Positions 1 to 8,938 of a stretch of 64,000 bases of DNA are shown here, piece after piece. Made by a program: the position numbers and the translations under genes. Numbering within the stretch: position 1 is the stretch's first letter; every line of letters begins with the position of its first letter. Source of the DNA: Thiobacillus denitrificans (lineage in GTDB: Bacteria > Pseudomonadota > Gammaproteobacteria > Burkholderiales > Thiobacillaceae). The DNA is taken from NCBI RefSeq assembly GCF_001530125.1, contig NZ_LDUG01000008.1, positions 1 to 64,000 of the forward strand. The letters are read 5' to 3'. The notes under the pieces were generated by a model. The model did not search any database. It was not told the origin of the DNA and saw only the letters and a list, made by a program, of their open reading frames with translations.

Positions 1-396
1 CAGCAACCGTGGCGTGTGGTCGGGCGCCAGCAGGCGGCCGCCGAGCGCGGCGGCGAGCGCCAGCGCGAGCAGGCTGCCGGCGAACGCCAGCGCCGACACC
101 CACGGCCAGGCCAGGCCGGCCGCCATGCCAAGCAGCGCGAGCAGGCCGGCGCCGCCGGACACGCCGAGCAGGTAGGGTTCGGCCAGCGGGTTGCGGAACA
201 GCGTCTGCATCAGTGCGCCCGCCAGTGCCAGCAGGCCGCCGCAGGCGAACGCTGCCGCCACGCGCGGGCCGCGCAGTTCGGCGAGGATCTGCATGGCCAA
301 CGCGTGATCGGCCGGCAGCGAGCCGGCCATCAGGCCGAGCGCGATGGCGAGCGGCGCGGCCAGCCCGAGCAGCAGCAGTCTGGTGGTGGGGGTCAG
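1..396 (-). CDS. FecCD/BtuC-type ABC transporter permease (partial, N-terminal part)
   Basis: The reverse strand encodes the N-terminal ~130 residues of a very hydrophobic protein that runs off the left edge. After a first membrane segment it carries RGPRVAAAFACGGLLALAGA and then LFRNPLAEPYLLGVSGGAG, the signature of the FecCD/BtuC family, the membrane subunit of vitamin B12, haem or iron-siderophore importers. The likely start is a CTG at 396-394 that overlaps the stop of the upstream cyclophilin gene as CTGA; an in-frame TAA at 402-400 excludes anything longer, and a GAGG lies about 11 bases upstream. The next in-frame ATG would remove the first membrane helix. Substrate cannot be told from this fragment; the ATPase and binding protein are presumably beyond the edge. 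Confidence 0.8.
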   Translation of the reverse strand, partial: MTPTTRLLLLGLAAPLAIALGLMAGSLPADHALAMQILAELRGPRVAAAFACGGLLALAGALMQTLFRNPLAEPYLLGVSGGAGLLALLGMAAGLAWPWVSALAFAGSLLALALAAALGGRLLAPDHTPRLL

Positions 397-1037
397 GGTT
401 TAGCCGCCTCGGGCAGCACGCTGACGCGCTGCATCACGATGGGCTCAACGGGGACATCGCCATGCGGGCCGCGATTGCCGCGCGGCACCGCGACGATGGC
501 GTCGATCACGTCCATGCCGTCGACCACCTGGCCGAACACGGCGTAGCCCCAGCCCTGGGGCGTTTTTCCGCGATGGTCGAGAAAGGCGTTGTCCGCCACG
601 TTGATGAAGAACTGCGAGCTGGCCGAATGCGGGTCGCCGGTGCGCGCCATCGCCAGGGTGCCGCGCAGGTTTTTCAGGCCGTTGTCGGCCTCGTTCTGGA
701 TCGGCGCGTTCTTGGGCTTTTCTGCCATGTCCGCCGTCATGCCGCCGGTCTGGATCATGAAGTTGGGGATGACGCGATGGAACACCAGGCCGTCGTAAAA
801 CCCGGTCTTCACGTAGTTGAGGAAGTTGCCGGCCGATTGCGGCGCCTGACTTGGGAACACTTCTACCGTGATGTTGCCCTTGCTGGTTTCGATCAGCACG
901 CGCGGGTTGGCCGGCTGGCTGGCGGCAGGGGCGGTGGAGACGGTCTGCGTGGTGGGTTCGCTGGCGCCGCAGCCGGAGATGCCGAGCATCAGCGTGCCGA
1001 GAAAGAAGGTGGAGAGAAACAGGGACAGGCGGGTCAT
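393..1037 (-). CDS. Lipoprotein cyclophilin-type peptidyl-prolyl cis-trans isomerase
   Basis: A 214-residue protein with a lipoprotein signal peptide (LGISGC lipobox, Cys about residue 23) followed by a single cyclophilin domain. Family motifs are visible: FHRVIPNFMIQTGG, the Arg/Phe/Met active-site segment, and ASSQFFINVADN. It should catalyse proline isomerisation during folding of envelope proteins, anchored by lipid in the periplasm. The ATG at 1037 was chosen because AGGAG lies just upstream and it gives a proper signal sequence; a longer frame to 1169 only adds low-quality sequence. It sits between the amidohydrolase and the permease in one leftward gene run, overlapping the permease by four bases. 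Confidence 0.93.
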   Translation of the reverse strand: MTRLSLFLSTFFLGTLMLGISGCGASEPTTQTVSTAPAASQPANPRVLIETSKGNITVEVFPSQAPQSAGNFLNYVKTGFYDGLVFHRVIPNFMIQTGGMTADMAEKPKNAPIQNEADNGLKNLRGTLAMARTGDPHSASSQFFINVADNAFLDHRGKTPQGWGYAVFGQVVDGMDVIDAIVAVPRGNRGPHGDVPVEPIVMQRVSVLPEAAKP

Positions 1038-1069
1038 CGGAAAGGCTCCTGGCAAAAGGTGGGGGGATT

Positions 1070-1915
1070 CTACCGGCGAGCGCGCGGCGGCATAAAAGAT
1101 TCGAACAGCTGTGCCGCATTGTCGTGCAGCAGATTGTCTTTCAGCGGCTGCGGCAAGGGGTCGACCCAACTGCGGATTTGCGCCACCACGGTTTCATACT
1201 GCTGCCAGCGGTTGACGCTGAAGGTGTCGACGGCGACCACGAAGCGCTCGGGATGGCGCTCGAACAGTGCGCGCCATTCTGGCAGAAGGTGTCCGTCCGG
1301 GGCGATGCGTTCGTCACGCACCGAGGTGTCGATCCACAGTCCCGGAAAACGTGCCAGCATCGCGGCCAGCAAATCGGGCTGCGGTTCTGTGCCGAGATGC
1401 GCCCACAGCACCCGCACCTCGGGCGCGACGGCAAACGCCCGCTCGACCACTGCGGCATTACCGTGAATCATCACGACCAGCTTGCGTGCAGTGGCCAGCC
1501 GCAGCAGTTGCTCGAATACCGGCTGACGCGCGTCACGGGCAAAAAGATGCAGCTCGCCGATGCCTGCCCACTCGCCCTCTTCCAACTGCGCAGCGACCCG
1601 CGTCGGCAGGCCGGTGTCATGCACCCAGTGGGCTTTATTCAGATCCGAGCCATACACCCCGAGCAGGGGAATCACCCGGTCGGGCGCGTATTGATACAGG
1701 CGCTGCGCCAGTTGCGGCGGCGAGCTCGTCAGCACCAGCCGGCGCACCCCTGCGGCATCGAGTTTGGCCAGCATGGCAGCGGGTGACAATGCGGCCGCAT
1801 CGGGCGCGGCGTAGTGCGCGTGGGCGTCGATCATCGCGGGCAGGGGATTCGCGACAGTGCCAGCGGCGGACAATCCGCCGAGCACGGCAAGCAGGAAGAG
1901 GATGGGCGGCCTCAT
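1070..1915 (-). CDS. Exported amidohydrolase-family protein
   Basis: A 281-residue protein with a cleavable-looking signal peptide (MRPPILFLLAVLGGLSAAG) and a metal-dependent hydrolase (TIM-barrel) pattern. IDAHAHY carries the first metal-binding HxH. GIGELHLF, VVMIHGNAAV and LWAHLG provide later barrel strands with the expected Glu and His residues, and VVAVDTF gives the last Asp. This fits the amidohydrolase 2/TatD-like superfamily; the substrate is unknown. The start ATG overlaps the stop of the DsbA-like gene as ATGA, so the two are probably translationally coupled. A periplasmic location is inferred from the signal peptide. Confidence 0.75.
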   Translation of the reverse strand: MRPPILFLLAVLGGLSAAGTVANPLPAMIDAHAHYAAPDAAALSPAAMLAKLDAAGVRRLVLTSSPPQLAQRLYQYAPDRVIPLLGVYGSDLNKAHWVHDTGLPTRVAAQLEEGEWAGIGELHLFARDARQPVFEQLLRLATARKLVVMIHGNAAVVERAFAVAPEVRVLWAHLGTEPQPDLLAAMLARFPGLWIDTSVRDERIAPDGHLLPEWRALFERHPERFVVAVDTFSVNRWQQYETVVAQIRSWVDPLPQPLKDNLLHDNAAQLFESFMPPRARR

Positions 1916-2532
1916 GGGGACAGGGCGGCGTCGATTGCCGCGCGCACCGTGTCCAGTGGCTGGCAGCCGTTGCTGACCGTCTGCAGCCGGGTGTCTTGCT
2001 GAAGGATCAGCGCGGGGAAGCCGCGCACGCCGGCCTGGCGCGCCTGCCGGAAATGCGCCTGGGTGTTGGCGCGGGCGGCGTCGCTGTCGAACGCCTGCAG
2101 AAACGCGGTGGCATCGACGCCGAGTTCCACCGCCAGATCGGCGAGCACGCCGGACTGGGTGACGTCGCGCCCTGCGGCATAAAAAGCGCTTTGGATCGAC
2201 TTGAACAGCGGGAAGATCAGCGTGGGATCGAGCCCGCCCACCGTCACCACCGCGCGGCTGGCGGGCTCGGTGTCGTACACGAAGCCTGGCGGAAGCGCAT
2301 TGTCGAAACGGAAGGGCTGGCCGGTGCGGGCGTGCACCTGATGCCAGTGATGCAGGATGTCCTCGCGCCCGGCTGCCGTCAGCGGCGAGGTTTCGTGCCG
2401 CAGGCCGCCCAGCACCAGCGCGATTTTCGTGCGCTCATGGTATTCGTCGCGCAGTGTCTCGATCACCGGCGAAAAACCCCAGCACCACGAACACATCGGG
2501 TCGGCGAAATACCAGAGGAGGGGCGCGCTCAT
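1912..2532 (-). CDS. DsbA/FrnE-like thioredoxin-fold oxidoreductase
   Basis: A 206-residue protein beginning MSAPLLWYFADPMCSWCWGF. The CSWC motif close to the N-terminus and the helical middle domain fit the DsbA/FrnE (2-hydroxychromene-2-carboxylate isomerase-like) thioredoxin superfamily. GVRGFPALIL near residue 175 contains the cis-proline loop expected near the CxxC. There is no signal peptide, so a cytoplasmic dithiol-disulfide role is likely. A TTG at 2565 would add eleven residues; the ATG at 2532 is preferred because the fold starts right there. It lies 57 bases downstream of ccoS, in the same leftward run. Confidence 0.85.
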   Translation of the reverse strand: MSAPLLWYFADPMCSWCWGFSPVIETLRDEYHERTKIALVLGGLRHETSPLTAAGREDILHHWHQVHARTGQPFRFDNALPPGFVYDTEPASRAVVTVGGLDPTLIFPLFKSIQSAFYAAGRDVTQSGVLADLAVELGVDATAFLQAFDSDAARANTQAHFRQARQAGVRGFPALILQQDTRLQTVSNGCQPLDTVRAAIDAALSP

Positions 2533-2589
2533 GGGAAAACCGGCCGTGACGCGATGGGTAGGCAATTCATCCGCATACGCGATCGGGTT

Positions 2590-2763
2590 TCAGACCTTGG
2601 GCACGTCGTCCCGCTTGGGCGGGTTGTCGTCGTCCATGATGACACTGTGCGCCGGGCCTTCGAGATCGTCGAACTGGCCGCTTCTGGCCGCCCACAGCAT
2701 GACCCAGGCGATGACGCCGACGAGGACGAGGCTGAGGGGAATCAGCAGAATAAGGATGTCCAT
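2590..2763 (-). CDS. ccoS: cbb3-type cytochrome oxidase assembly protein CcoS
   Basis: A 57-residue protein starting MDILILLIPLSLVLVGVIAW, a single N-terminal membrane helix, followed by LWAARSGQFDDLEGPAHSVI, the hallmark segment of the CcoS/FixS family. CcoS is needed for insertion of haem and copper cofactors into cbb3-type cytochrome c oxidase. The start codon lies two bases after the ccoI stop (TGAAATG), so it is almost certainly co-translated with ccoI, the usual partner. The acidic and basic residues at the C-terminus follow the family pattern. The ccoNOQP oxidase genes themselves are not in the window. Confidence 0.92.
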   Translation of the reverse strand: MDILILLIPLSLVLVGVIAWVMLWAARSGQFDDLEGPAHSVIMDDDNPPKRDDVPKV

Positions 2764-2764
2764 T

Positions 2765-5281
2765 TCAGAGGCTTGCCTCTTGCGACTTGAGTCTTGAATC
2801 TTGCGCCTTGAGGCTGCTGCCATCGGCGGGTTGTTTGAAGTCGGACAGCCGCAGCGCGTTCAGCACCACCAGCAACGAACTGGCCGACATGCCGATGCCG
2901 GCCATCCACGGCGTGACAAAGCCGAGCGCGGCGGCAGGGATGGCGATGAGGTTGTAGCCGAGCGCCCAGCCCAGATTCTGGCGGATGATCTTCTGCGTTT
3001 TGCGGGCGAGCGCAACGCCCTCGGCCAGGGTGCCCAGCCGGCTGCCGAGCATCACCATGTCGGCGGCGGCCTGCGCGACGTCGGCGCCTTCGCCCATGGC
3101 GATCGACACCTGGGCACCGGCCAGCACCGGGGCGTCGTTGATGCCGTCGCCCACCATGGCGACGATGCGGCCCTGCTGCTGCAGCGCCTTGACGTAGGCG
3201 AGCTTGTCTTCCGGCAGCGCGCCGGCGTGCCACTCGGCGATGCCGAGCTGCTGTGCCACCGCCTTCACCGCAGGCTCGGCGTCACCCGACAGCAGGTGCA
3301 GGCGCACGCCCAGTTCTTGCAATGCGATGAGCGCGGCGGGGGCGTCCGCGCGCAGCGTGTCGGCCAGCGCGAACCAGGCGATGGTTTCGCCGCCTTGCGC
3401 CAGCGCTACCCAGCTCGCGTGCCCGTTTTCTGGGTGCTCGCCGCCATCGGATTCCGGCGGCGTCTCGCCGGCGGCGGCGTAGCGCGGTGAACCCAGGCGA
3501 TAGGTCCGGCCGTCGATCGAGCCTTCGACGCCGCGTCCCGGGGTGTTGCGAAGGTCGCTGGCGCTGAGGCTTGCCGAGCCGGCTTCGCGCAGTGCGCGCG
3601 CAATGGGATGTTCGGAACCGGCTTCGAGCGCGGCGGCGATCCGGCTCACCTCATCCGCGCTGCGGCCGCCCAGCGGCAGCACGCGGCGCACGGACAGGCG
3701 GCCGTGGGTGAGCGTGCCGGTCTTGTCGAACACCAGGTCGGTGGCGCGCGCCAAGGTTTCCAGCGCGTGGCCGCGCGTGGTCAAGAGGCCCAGCCGCGTC
3801 AGCCGGCCGGTGCCGGTGGTCAGCGCGGCGGGGGTGGCCAGCCCCAGCGCGCAGGGGCAGGTAACGACCAGGATCGACACCACGATCCACAAGGTGCGGG
3901 AAGGCTCGATGAAGTACCACGCCAGTCCGACGAAGAACGTGATCACCAGCAGCAGGCCGACGAACCAGGCGGCGGCGCGATCCGCCAGCTGGCCGATGCG
4001 CGGCTTTTCGCTTTGCGCACGGTCGAGCAGGCGCACAATGGAGGCGAGGCGCGTGTCGGCGCCGAGCTTGTCGACCCGCACCACCAACGGGCTGGCCTGG
4101 TTGAGGCTGCCGCCGACCACTTTCGAGTGCACGCTTTTCGACACCGGCAGCGATTCGCCGGTCAGCAGCGCCTCGCTCACCGCGCTGTCGCCTTCGATCA
4201 CTTCGCCGTCGGCCGGCAGCGTCTCGCCCGGGCGCACCAGCACGTGGTCGCCCACCGCCAGCCTTGCCACCGGCACCTGCTCCTCGTCGCGCGCCGGCCA
4301 GTGGGGCAGCCGCGTGGTGGCAGCGGGGATGAGCTTCACCAGTTCCTCTACCGCGGCGCCGGCGCGGCGGCGCGCGTTCATTTCGAGAAAGCGGCCGGTG
4401 AGCAGCAGGAAGACGAACATGGTGACCGAGTCGTAATACACCTCGCCGTGGCCGGAAAAGGTGCTGTAGACGCTGGCGACGAAGGCGGTGCCCACGCCCA
4501 GCGCGACCGGTACGTCCATCCCCAGCATGCGCCGCTTGAAATCGCGCCAGGCGCCGATGAAGAAAGGCCATGCCGAATACCCCACCACCGGGATGGTGAG
4601 GATGAGGCTCGCCCAGCTCATCAGCAGCCGGATGTCGTCGGTCATGTCGGTCGCGGTGTAGGCGGGCAGCGCGTACATCATCACCTGCATCATGCCGAGG
4701 CCGGCGATCGCCAGCCGCTTGATCGCGGTGTTGCGCTCGCGCCGGTGAATGTCGTCGGAGCGGCCGGGGTCGAACGGATGGGCGATGTAGCCGATGTCGG
4801 AGACGGCCTTGAGGATGGCGGAGAGCTGGATGCGGCTGTTGTCCCAGCGCACCCGCGCGCGCCGGGTGGCGTAGTTGATCTCGACCGACAGCACGCCGGG
4901 CAGGCCGGCGATGTGGCGCTCGTTGAGCCAGATGCACGCGGCGCAGACGATGTTCTCCAGGATCAGCGCGGCCTCGCGGATGTGCTCCGCTTCTATGCGG
5001 ACGAAGCTTTCCTGGATTTCAGGCAGGTCATAGAGGCCCATCTGCGCCAGTTCGGCCTCGGCCTGCTGGGGCGTCGCGGGCAAGGCGGTGCGGTGGGTGT
5101 AGTAGGCGCCCTGGCCGCTGTCGATGATGGTCTGCGCCACTGCCTGGCAGCCGCGGCAGCACGTCTGTTTGGTTTCGGCTTCGAACTGGATCGGGTAGTG
5201 GGCGCCGTCCGGCACCGGCAGGCCGCAGTGAAAGCAGCCCGAAAAAGACGGGGCGTCCGTGAGCCCAGGAGAGTCGCTCAT
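2765..5281 (-). CDS. ccoI: Copper-translocating P-type ATPase CcoI (FixI)
   Basis: An 838-residue P1B-type ATPase. N-terminal Cys-rich segments (CFHCGLPV, TCCRGCQAV) are followed by a heavy-metal-associated domain with CAAC. Membrane helices come next, then the CPC metal site in VVTCPCALGLATPAAL, the phosphorylation motif DKTGTLTHG and the hinge GDGINDAPVL. The N-terminal extra Cys motif and adjacency to ccoS identify the CcoI/FixI branch, which exports copper toward the periplasm for cbb3 oxidase assembly. The ATG at 5281 starts MSDSPGL; a non-ATG start at 5308 is possible but adds nothing recognisable. All catalytic motifs are intact. Confidence 0.95.
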   Translation of the reverse strand: MSDSPGLTDAPSFSGCFHCGLPVPDGAHYPIQFEAETKQTCCRGCQAVAQTIIDSGQGAYYTHRTALPATPQQAEAELAQMGLYDLPEIQESFVRIEAEHIREAALILENIVCAACIWLNERHIAGLPGVLSVEINYATRRARVRWDNSRIQLSAILKAVSDIGYIAHPFDPGRSDDIHRRERNTAIKRLAIAGLGMMQVMMYALPAYTATDMTDDIRLLMSWASLILTIPVVGYSAWPFFIGAWRDFKRRMLGMDVPVALGVGTAFVASVYSTFSGHGEVYYDSVTMFVFLLLTGRFLEMNARRRAGAAVEELVKLIPAATTRLPHWPARDEEQVPVARLAVGDHVLVRPGETLPADGEVIEGDSAVSEALLTGESLPVSKSVHSKVVGGSLNQASPLVVRVDKLGADTRLASIVRLLDRAQSEKPRIGQLADRAAAWFVGLLLVITFFVGLAWYFIEPSRTLWIVVSILVVTCPCALGLATPAALTTGTGRLTRLGLLTTRGHALETLARATDLVFDKTGTLTHGRLSVRRVLPLGGRSADEVSRIAAALEAGSEHPIARALREAGSASLSASDLRNTPGRGVEGSIDGRTYRLGSPRYAAAGETPPESDGGEHPENGHASWVALAQGGETIAWFALADTLRADAPAALIALQELGVRLHLLSGDAEPAVKAVAQQLGIAEWHAGALPEDKLAYVKALQQQGRIVAMVGDGINDAPVLAGAQVSIAMGEGADVAQAAADMVMLGSRLGTLAEGVALARKTQKIIRQNLGWALGYNLIAIPAAALGFVTPWMAGIGMSASSLLVVLNALRLSDFKQPADGSSLKAQDSRLKSQEASL

Positions 5282-5362
5282 GAATCGCCCCGCAGAAAAA
5301 CGCGGCAACGCAGGCCCGGGAGAGAGGTCGGGCCGGTTGCCAGCGTCAGGAACAGCTTGTTG

Positions 5363-5941
5363 TCAGAAACGGAACCCGTAACCGATGCCCCAGACCACGG
5401 GGTCGATATCCAGCGTGGTGAGCTTGACGCCACCGGACTTGACGTCGGTGTCGATCCAGATTTTCTTGACGTCGAGGTTGATATAGCCATTTTTGGTGAC
5501 AGCGATGTCCACGCCTGCCTGCAAGGCGCCGCCGAAGCTGTTTTTGTCGATGCTGAGACCGGGAGCGAGATCGACATTATAGAAGCGGGTGTAGTTCACG
5601 CCCGCGCCAACATAAGGTTTGATCGTGGGTGTGGGTTGGAAGTGGTACTGCAGCGTCAGGGTGGGTGGCAGGTGGTTCAGCTTGCCGAGGCTGGCGCCGC
5701 CCAGGGTGACTTCATGGCGGGCGGTACCCAGAATCAGTTCCACGCCGATGTTGGGCGTGACGAAATAGGTGAAATCGACTTCCGGCACCCATTCGTTCGA
5801 CACGTCGAGCCCGGCCAGTGTGGGCGAAGTGGAAACGTCCGGCACGATATCGATGGCGCGCACACGCATCATCCAGTTCTCAGCCAGGGCAGTGGCGGGA
5901 AGGGCGGCAATCAATGCCAGGGCAAGCAGGTTTTTTTTCAT
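5363..5941 (-). CDS. OmpW-family outer membrane protein
   Basis: A 192-residue protein with a clear signal peptide (MKKNLLALALIAALPATALA) and a small beta-barrel pattern. It has WMMRVRAIDIVPD near the mature N-terminus, VDFTYFVTPNIGVELILGT, LQYHFQP, VGAGVNYTRFYN, and a terminal GIGYGFRF ending in phenylalanine, as expected for outer-membrane barrel insertion. These are hallmarks of OmpW, an eight-stranded barrel with a hydrophobic channel. It is separated from ccoI by about 80 bases and may be a separate transcription unit. Confidence 0.92.
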   Translation of the reverse strand: MKKNLLALALIAALPATALAENWMMRVRAIDIVPDVSTSPTLAGLDVSNEWVPEVDFTYFVTPNIGVELILGTARHEVTLGGASLGKLNHLPPTLTLQYHFQPTPTIKPYVGAGVNYTRFYNVDLAPGLSIDKNSFGGALQAGVDIAVTKNGYINLDVKKIWIDTDVKSGGVKLTTLDIDPVVWGIGYGFRF

Positions 5942-5967
5942 GTCCGGGTCTCTCTTTAAGTAAAATC

Positions 5968-5983
5968 AAGATAAGAATATCTT
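5968..5983. promoter_or_regulatory. Inverted repeat in the ompW-aat divergent promoter region
   Basis: AAGATA-agaa-TATCTT is a perfect 6-bp inverted repeat with a four-base spacer in a short AT-rich stretch (about 5955-6000). It lies between the divergently transcribed ompW and aat genes, some 25 bases upstream of the ompW start. Its placement suggests a regulator-binding site or a hairpin. It does not match the FNR consensus, which I looked for because ompW is FNR-controlled in enterics. The regulator is unknown. Confidence 0.35.
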
Positions 5984-6036
5984 AATTCTATTTTTGTATC
6001 GAGCGCAACTGAATTCGAATCCGTTACCATGACGGC

Positions 6037-6723
6037 ATGAGCGAACGTCTCCAAAACGCCACATTCTTCCCCCCGGTCGAGACCGCGCTCGCCGACCCCA
6101 ACGGTCTGCTGGCAATGGGCGGCGACCTGTCGGTGGAGCGCCTGCTCGACGCCTACCGCCACGGCATTTTCCCCTGGTTCAACCCCGGCGAACCGATCCT
6201 GTGGTGGAGCCCGGACCCGCGCATGGTGCTGGTGCCGGACCAGATCCGCGTCAGCCGCTCGCTCGCCAAGCGCATCCGCAATGGCGGCTTCGAGTTGCGC
6301 ATGGACACCGCGTTCGCCGAGGTGATGCGTGCCTGCGCCGGCCCGCGTGAAGACGCGATCGGCACCTGGATTTCGCCAGCGATGGTCGCCGCCTACACTT
6401 GCCTACACCAGCTCGGTTACGCGCATTCGGTCGAAACCTGGCGCGACGGCAAACTGGTTGGCGGCCTCTACGGCGTGGCGATCGGCCGCATGTTTTACGG
6501 CGAATCGATGTTCAGCCGCGAATCCGACGCCTCCAAGGTCGCGCTGGTGAGGCTGGCTCAGCAGTTGCAGCGCTGGGACTTCGGCCTCATCGATTGCCAG
6601 ATGGAAACGTCGCACCTCGCCAGCCTGGGCGCGCGCACGATGCCGCGCGCGGCATTCATCGCGCGGCTGGCGGAGTTGGTAAAATTGCCCCATCACCCCG
6701 GGCCGTGGACGTTTAACCCCTAA
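6037..6723 (+). CDS. aat: Leucyl/phenylalanyl-tRNA--protein transferase
   Basis: A 228-residue protein of normal family length. [40 protein letters not shown] and the C-terminal [17 protein letters not shown] are highly conserved Aat segments. The enzyme transfers Leu or Phe from tRNA to N-terminal Arg or Lys residues, marking proteins for ClpS/ClpAP degradation (bacterial N-end rule). Its stop overlaps the next start as TAATG, so aat and bpt are translationally coupled and together supply both branches of the pathway. Confidence 0.97.
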   Translation: MSERLQNATFFPPVETALADPNGLLAMGGDLSVERLLDAYRHGIFPWFNPGEPILWWSPDPRMVLVPDQIRVSRSLAKRIRNGGFELRMDTAFAEVMRACAGPREDAIGTWISPAMVAAYTCLHQLGYAHSVETWRDGKLVGGLYGVAIGRMFYGESMFSRESDASKVALVRLAQQLQRWDFGLIDCQMETSHLASLGARTMPRAAFIARLAELVKLPHHPGPWTFNP

Positions 6724-7463
6724 TGCACCCGACTGAACCCCCTTTCCAGCGCATCCAGTTCTACCTGACCGCGCAATACGACTGCAGCTATCTGCCGGGG
6801 CGGCAGGCGCGCTCGCAGGTCGCCACCCCCACCCACCTGATTGATGGCGATGCCTACAGCGCGCTGATCCGCGCCGGATTCCGCCGCAGCGGGCAGTTCA
6901 CCTATCGCCCGCACTGCGAGCAATGCCACGCCTGCGTGCCGGTGCGGGTCGAAGTGGCCGATTTTGTTCCCAACCGCACCCAGCGCCGCTGCTTCAAGCG
7001 CAATCAGCACCTCAGCGCCCGCTTTTTGCCGCTCGATTTCAAGGAAGAACACTACGCGCTGTACCGCAACTATCTCGGCAGCCGCCATGCCGGCGGCGGC
7101 ATGGACCGCGACGGCCCTGACCAGTACACACAGTTCCTGTTGTCGTCCAACGTCGACAGCGTGATGGTCGAATTCCGTGACGGCGACACGCTGATGATGG
7201 TGTCGGTGGTCGACCAGGTCGACGATGGCCTCTCTGCTGTCTACACCTTCTTCGACCCCGAGCGCGACCGTGACAGCCTCGGCGTCTACGGCGTGCTGTG
7301 GCAGATCGAACTGGCAAAACGGCTGGAACTGCCCTATCTCTATCTCGGCTACTGGATCGCTGAAAGCCGCAAGATGGCGTACAAGAAACAGTACCCGCCG
7401 CTGGAAGGGCTGGTCGACGGCCGCTGGCAGCTGATGGAGCCTGCATCGACCGACGGTGCCTGA
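6723..7463 (+). CDS. bpt: Aspartate/glutamate leucyltransferase (Bpt)
   Basis: A 246-residue protein of the arginyl/leucyl-tRNA--protein transferase family. The N-terminal [14 protein letters not shown], the Cys-rich [15 protein letters not shown] and the C-terminal [10 protein letters not shown] with [12 protein letters not shown] are diagnostic. Bpt adds Leu to N-terminal Asp or Glu, creating a destabilising residue. It overlaps the aat stop by one base and completes a two-gene N-end-rule operon. A short hairpin follows the stop. Confidence 0.96.
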   Translation: MHPTEPPFQRIQFYLTAQYDCSYLPGRQARSQVATPTHLIDGDAYSALIRAGFRRSGQFTYRPHCEQCHACVPVRVEVADFVPNRTQRRCFKRNQHLSARFLPLDFKEEHYALYRNYLGSRHAGGGMDRDGPDQYTQFLLSSNVDSVMVEFRDGDTLMMVSVVDQVDDGLSAVYTFFDPERDRDSLGVYGVLWQIELAKRLELPYLYLGYWIAESRKMAYKKQYPPLEGLVDGRWQLMEPASTDGA

Positions 7464-7475
7464 TGGGTTAGCGCC

Positions 7476-7496
7476 CCGCTTCGATTTTTGAAGCGG
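7476..7496. terminator. Hairpin between convergent bpt and soxXA
   Basis: CCGCTTC-gattttt-GAAGCGG forms a 7-bp perfect stem just after bpt and about 70 bases beyond the soxXA stop on the other strand. There is no long T-run directly after the stem on the plus strand, so termination strength is uncertain. Confidence 0.4.
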
Positions 7497-7566
7497 TTCA
7501 CGATATGACCCAACGCGCGGCAAAAAAATGGCCCGTAGCACGCGAGCCGTCGTGTCACCAAGTTGC

Positions 7567-8850
7567 TCAGTGGCGGATGCCCGGTGCGTTCACTTTCTCT
7601 CCCTGATTGAGGGCTGCCAGGGCGAGTTCAATGTCGCCGTATTCAACAGCATCAGGCGGAAGTTCGTTGGCACGGATGGCGACGTTGCACCATTGGAAAC
7701 GTTTGCGCAAATCCCAGATTTCGCTGCGACTGGTGCGAAAAGTGGGGAAGTGGGCAATCTGTCCCTTGGTTCCGGTCAGCCACTGGCCGCGGACCCACTT
7801 GTTGGCGCCCAGGCTGTGGCAGTCCATGCAGGCAAAGTTGAGTTGCCCGATTTTTCGCGTCATCAAGGCGTTGCCGCGCTTGATCGCGGCGGCCGCGTCC
7901 TTCGACGTGGTATCGACCTTGATCGGGGTGCCGTTGGCGAGGTGTCGCAGATAAATGGACAGGTCGATATTGTCCATGCTTTGCATCAACAGGTTATCCC
8001 TCGTTGTGCTGCGTGCGTGGCGCGTGATGAACTCCTCGACACCGATGACTTTCTTCAGACGCGCTTCATATCGGGGCATGGTGGCGGCCCAGGTCTTGAA
8101 GCTTTTTTCCGGCGCGGCATGGCACGAAGCGCAGGATTTGCCGCGGGCACCGACACGCGAATAAATCAACCGGGCGCGCTCCACTGCAGCCATGCCGTCG
8201 TTCACAAAGGGGTCCAGGTTGTCACGGGTTTCGACTGGAACGGGGCGCGTGGCAGGGTTTTCCAGCTCATCCTTGAACGTGTGGGGTTCCTTAAGGGTTT
8301 TCAGGAACGCCACGATGTCATGGATCTCTTGTACGTTGAAGAGCTTGTGGGTTCCCCAGGGCGGCATCATGGAATTCGGGTTGACCTTGCGCGGGTCGTA
8401 GACATAATCGAACAGCCACTGGTCGGTTCGTCCCCAGGTGCCGACCGTGGACAAGTCGGGGCCGATATTGCCGGGCAGCGCGGGGGTGGTCTTGCCCATG
8501 ATGTGACACGCCACGCAACTGCCGCCTCGCCCCCGATCGTAAGCCAGTTTCTCGCCGTTTTTGGGGTCGCCGGTAATCGGGCCATCCAGTTTCGGCGGCG
8601 GGGCATAGACTGGCGATGCGATATTGGCCAGCGTGTTGTAATCTTTCCAGTCGGTGACAGGCCAACCGCTGTAGCGTGACCAGGGTCTGGCGGACGCCGG
8701 CTGCTCCAGTTCCATCGGCACGGCTGCCGGCGCGGCTTTCTTCTGCTGGGCATCGCTGTCGAGCGGAAACGCGACAAACGCCATCGCCCCGAGCAGGGTG
8801 GATAATGAAAGGCGCGCGGCCTTGGCGGGCGGGAAGGCTGAATTCTCCAT
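7567..8850 (-). CDS. Fused SoxX-SoxA c-type cytochrome
   Basis: A 427-residue exported protein with three haem c motifs. Residues ~95-190 look like SoxX: CVACH at 112-116, then PGNIGPDLSTVG and SMMPPWGTH supplying the likely Met ligand. Residues ~215-420 look like SoxA: CASCH at 240-244, CMDCH at 341-345, and KRFQWCNVAIRANELP with Cys388 at the place of the SoxA active-site/haem-ligand cysteine. SoxAX couples thiosulfate to the SoxY carrier in sulfur oxidation; normally the two subunits are separate genes. AGGAGG just upstream supports the start. No soxYZB genes lie nearby, so it stands alone here. The N-terminal hydrophobic stretch should direct export. Confidence 0.85.
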   Translation of the reverse strand: MENSAFPPAKAARLSLSTLLGAMAFVAFPLDSDAQQKKAAPAAVPMELEQPASARPWSRYSGWPVTDWKDYNTLANIASPVYAPPPKLDGPITGDPKNGEKLAYDRGRGGSCVACHIMGKTTPALPGNIGPDLSTVGTWGRTDQWLFDYVYDPRKVNPNSMMPPWGTHKLFNVQEIHDIVAFLKTLKEPHTFKDELENPATRPVPVETRDNLDPFVNDGMAAVERARLIYSRVGARGKSCASCHAAPEKSFKTWAATMPRYEARLKKVIGVEEFITRHARSTTRDNLLMQSMDNIDLSIYLRHLANGTPIKVDTTSKDAAAAIKRGNALMTRKIGQLNFACMDCHSLGANKWVRGQWLTGTKGQIAHFPTFRTSRSEIWDLRKRFQWCNVAIRANELPPDAVEYGDIELALAALNQGEKVNAPGIRH

Positions 8851-8938
8851 TTGAGATTCCTCCTGGGCGACGATTGAATGCGAATTCGGATAAAACGTGC
8901 CTGCGTGGCAAATCTAAATATAGACAACTTTCCGGAAG

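Noticed and set aside
9-1466. Long plus-strand open frames opposite the cyclophilin and amidohydrolase genes
   Set aside because: They are Arg/Ala-rich shadow translations typical of GC-rich DNA, with no family features, and oppose well-supported genes.
3608-5959. 783-codon open frame opposite ccoI
   Set aside because: Composition (Gly, Arg, His, Gln rich) and lack of motifs mark it as an antisense shadow of the P-type ATPase.
5968-5983. FNR box in the ompW promoter
   Set aside because: Only one TTGAT-like half is visible; the palindrome AAGATA/TATCTT does not match the FNR consensus.
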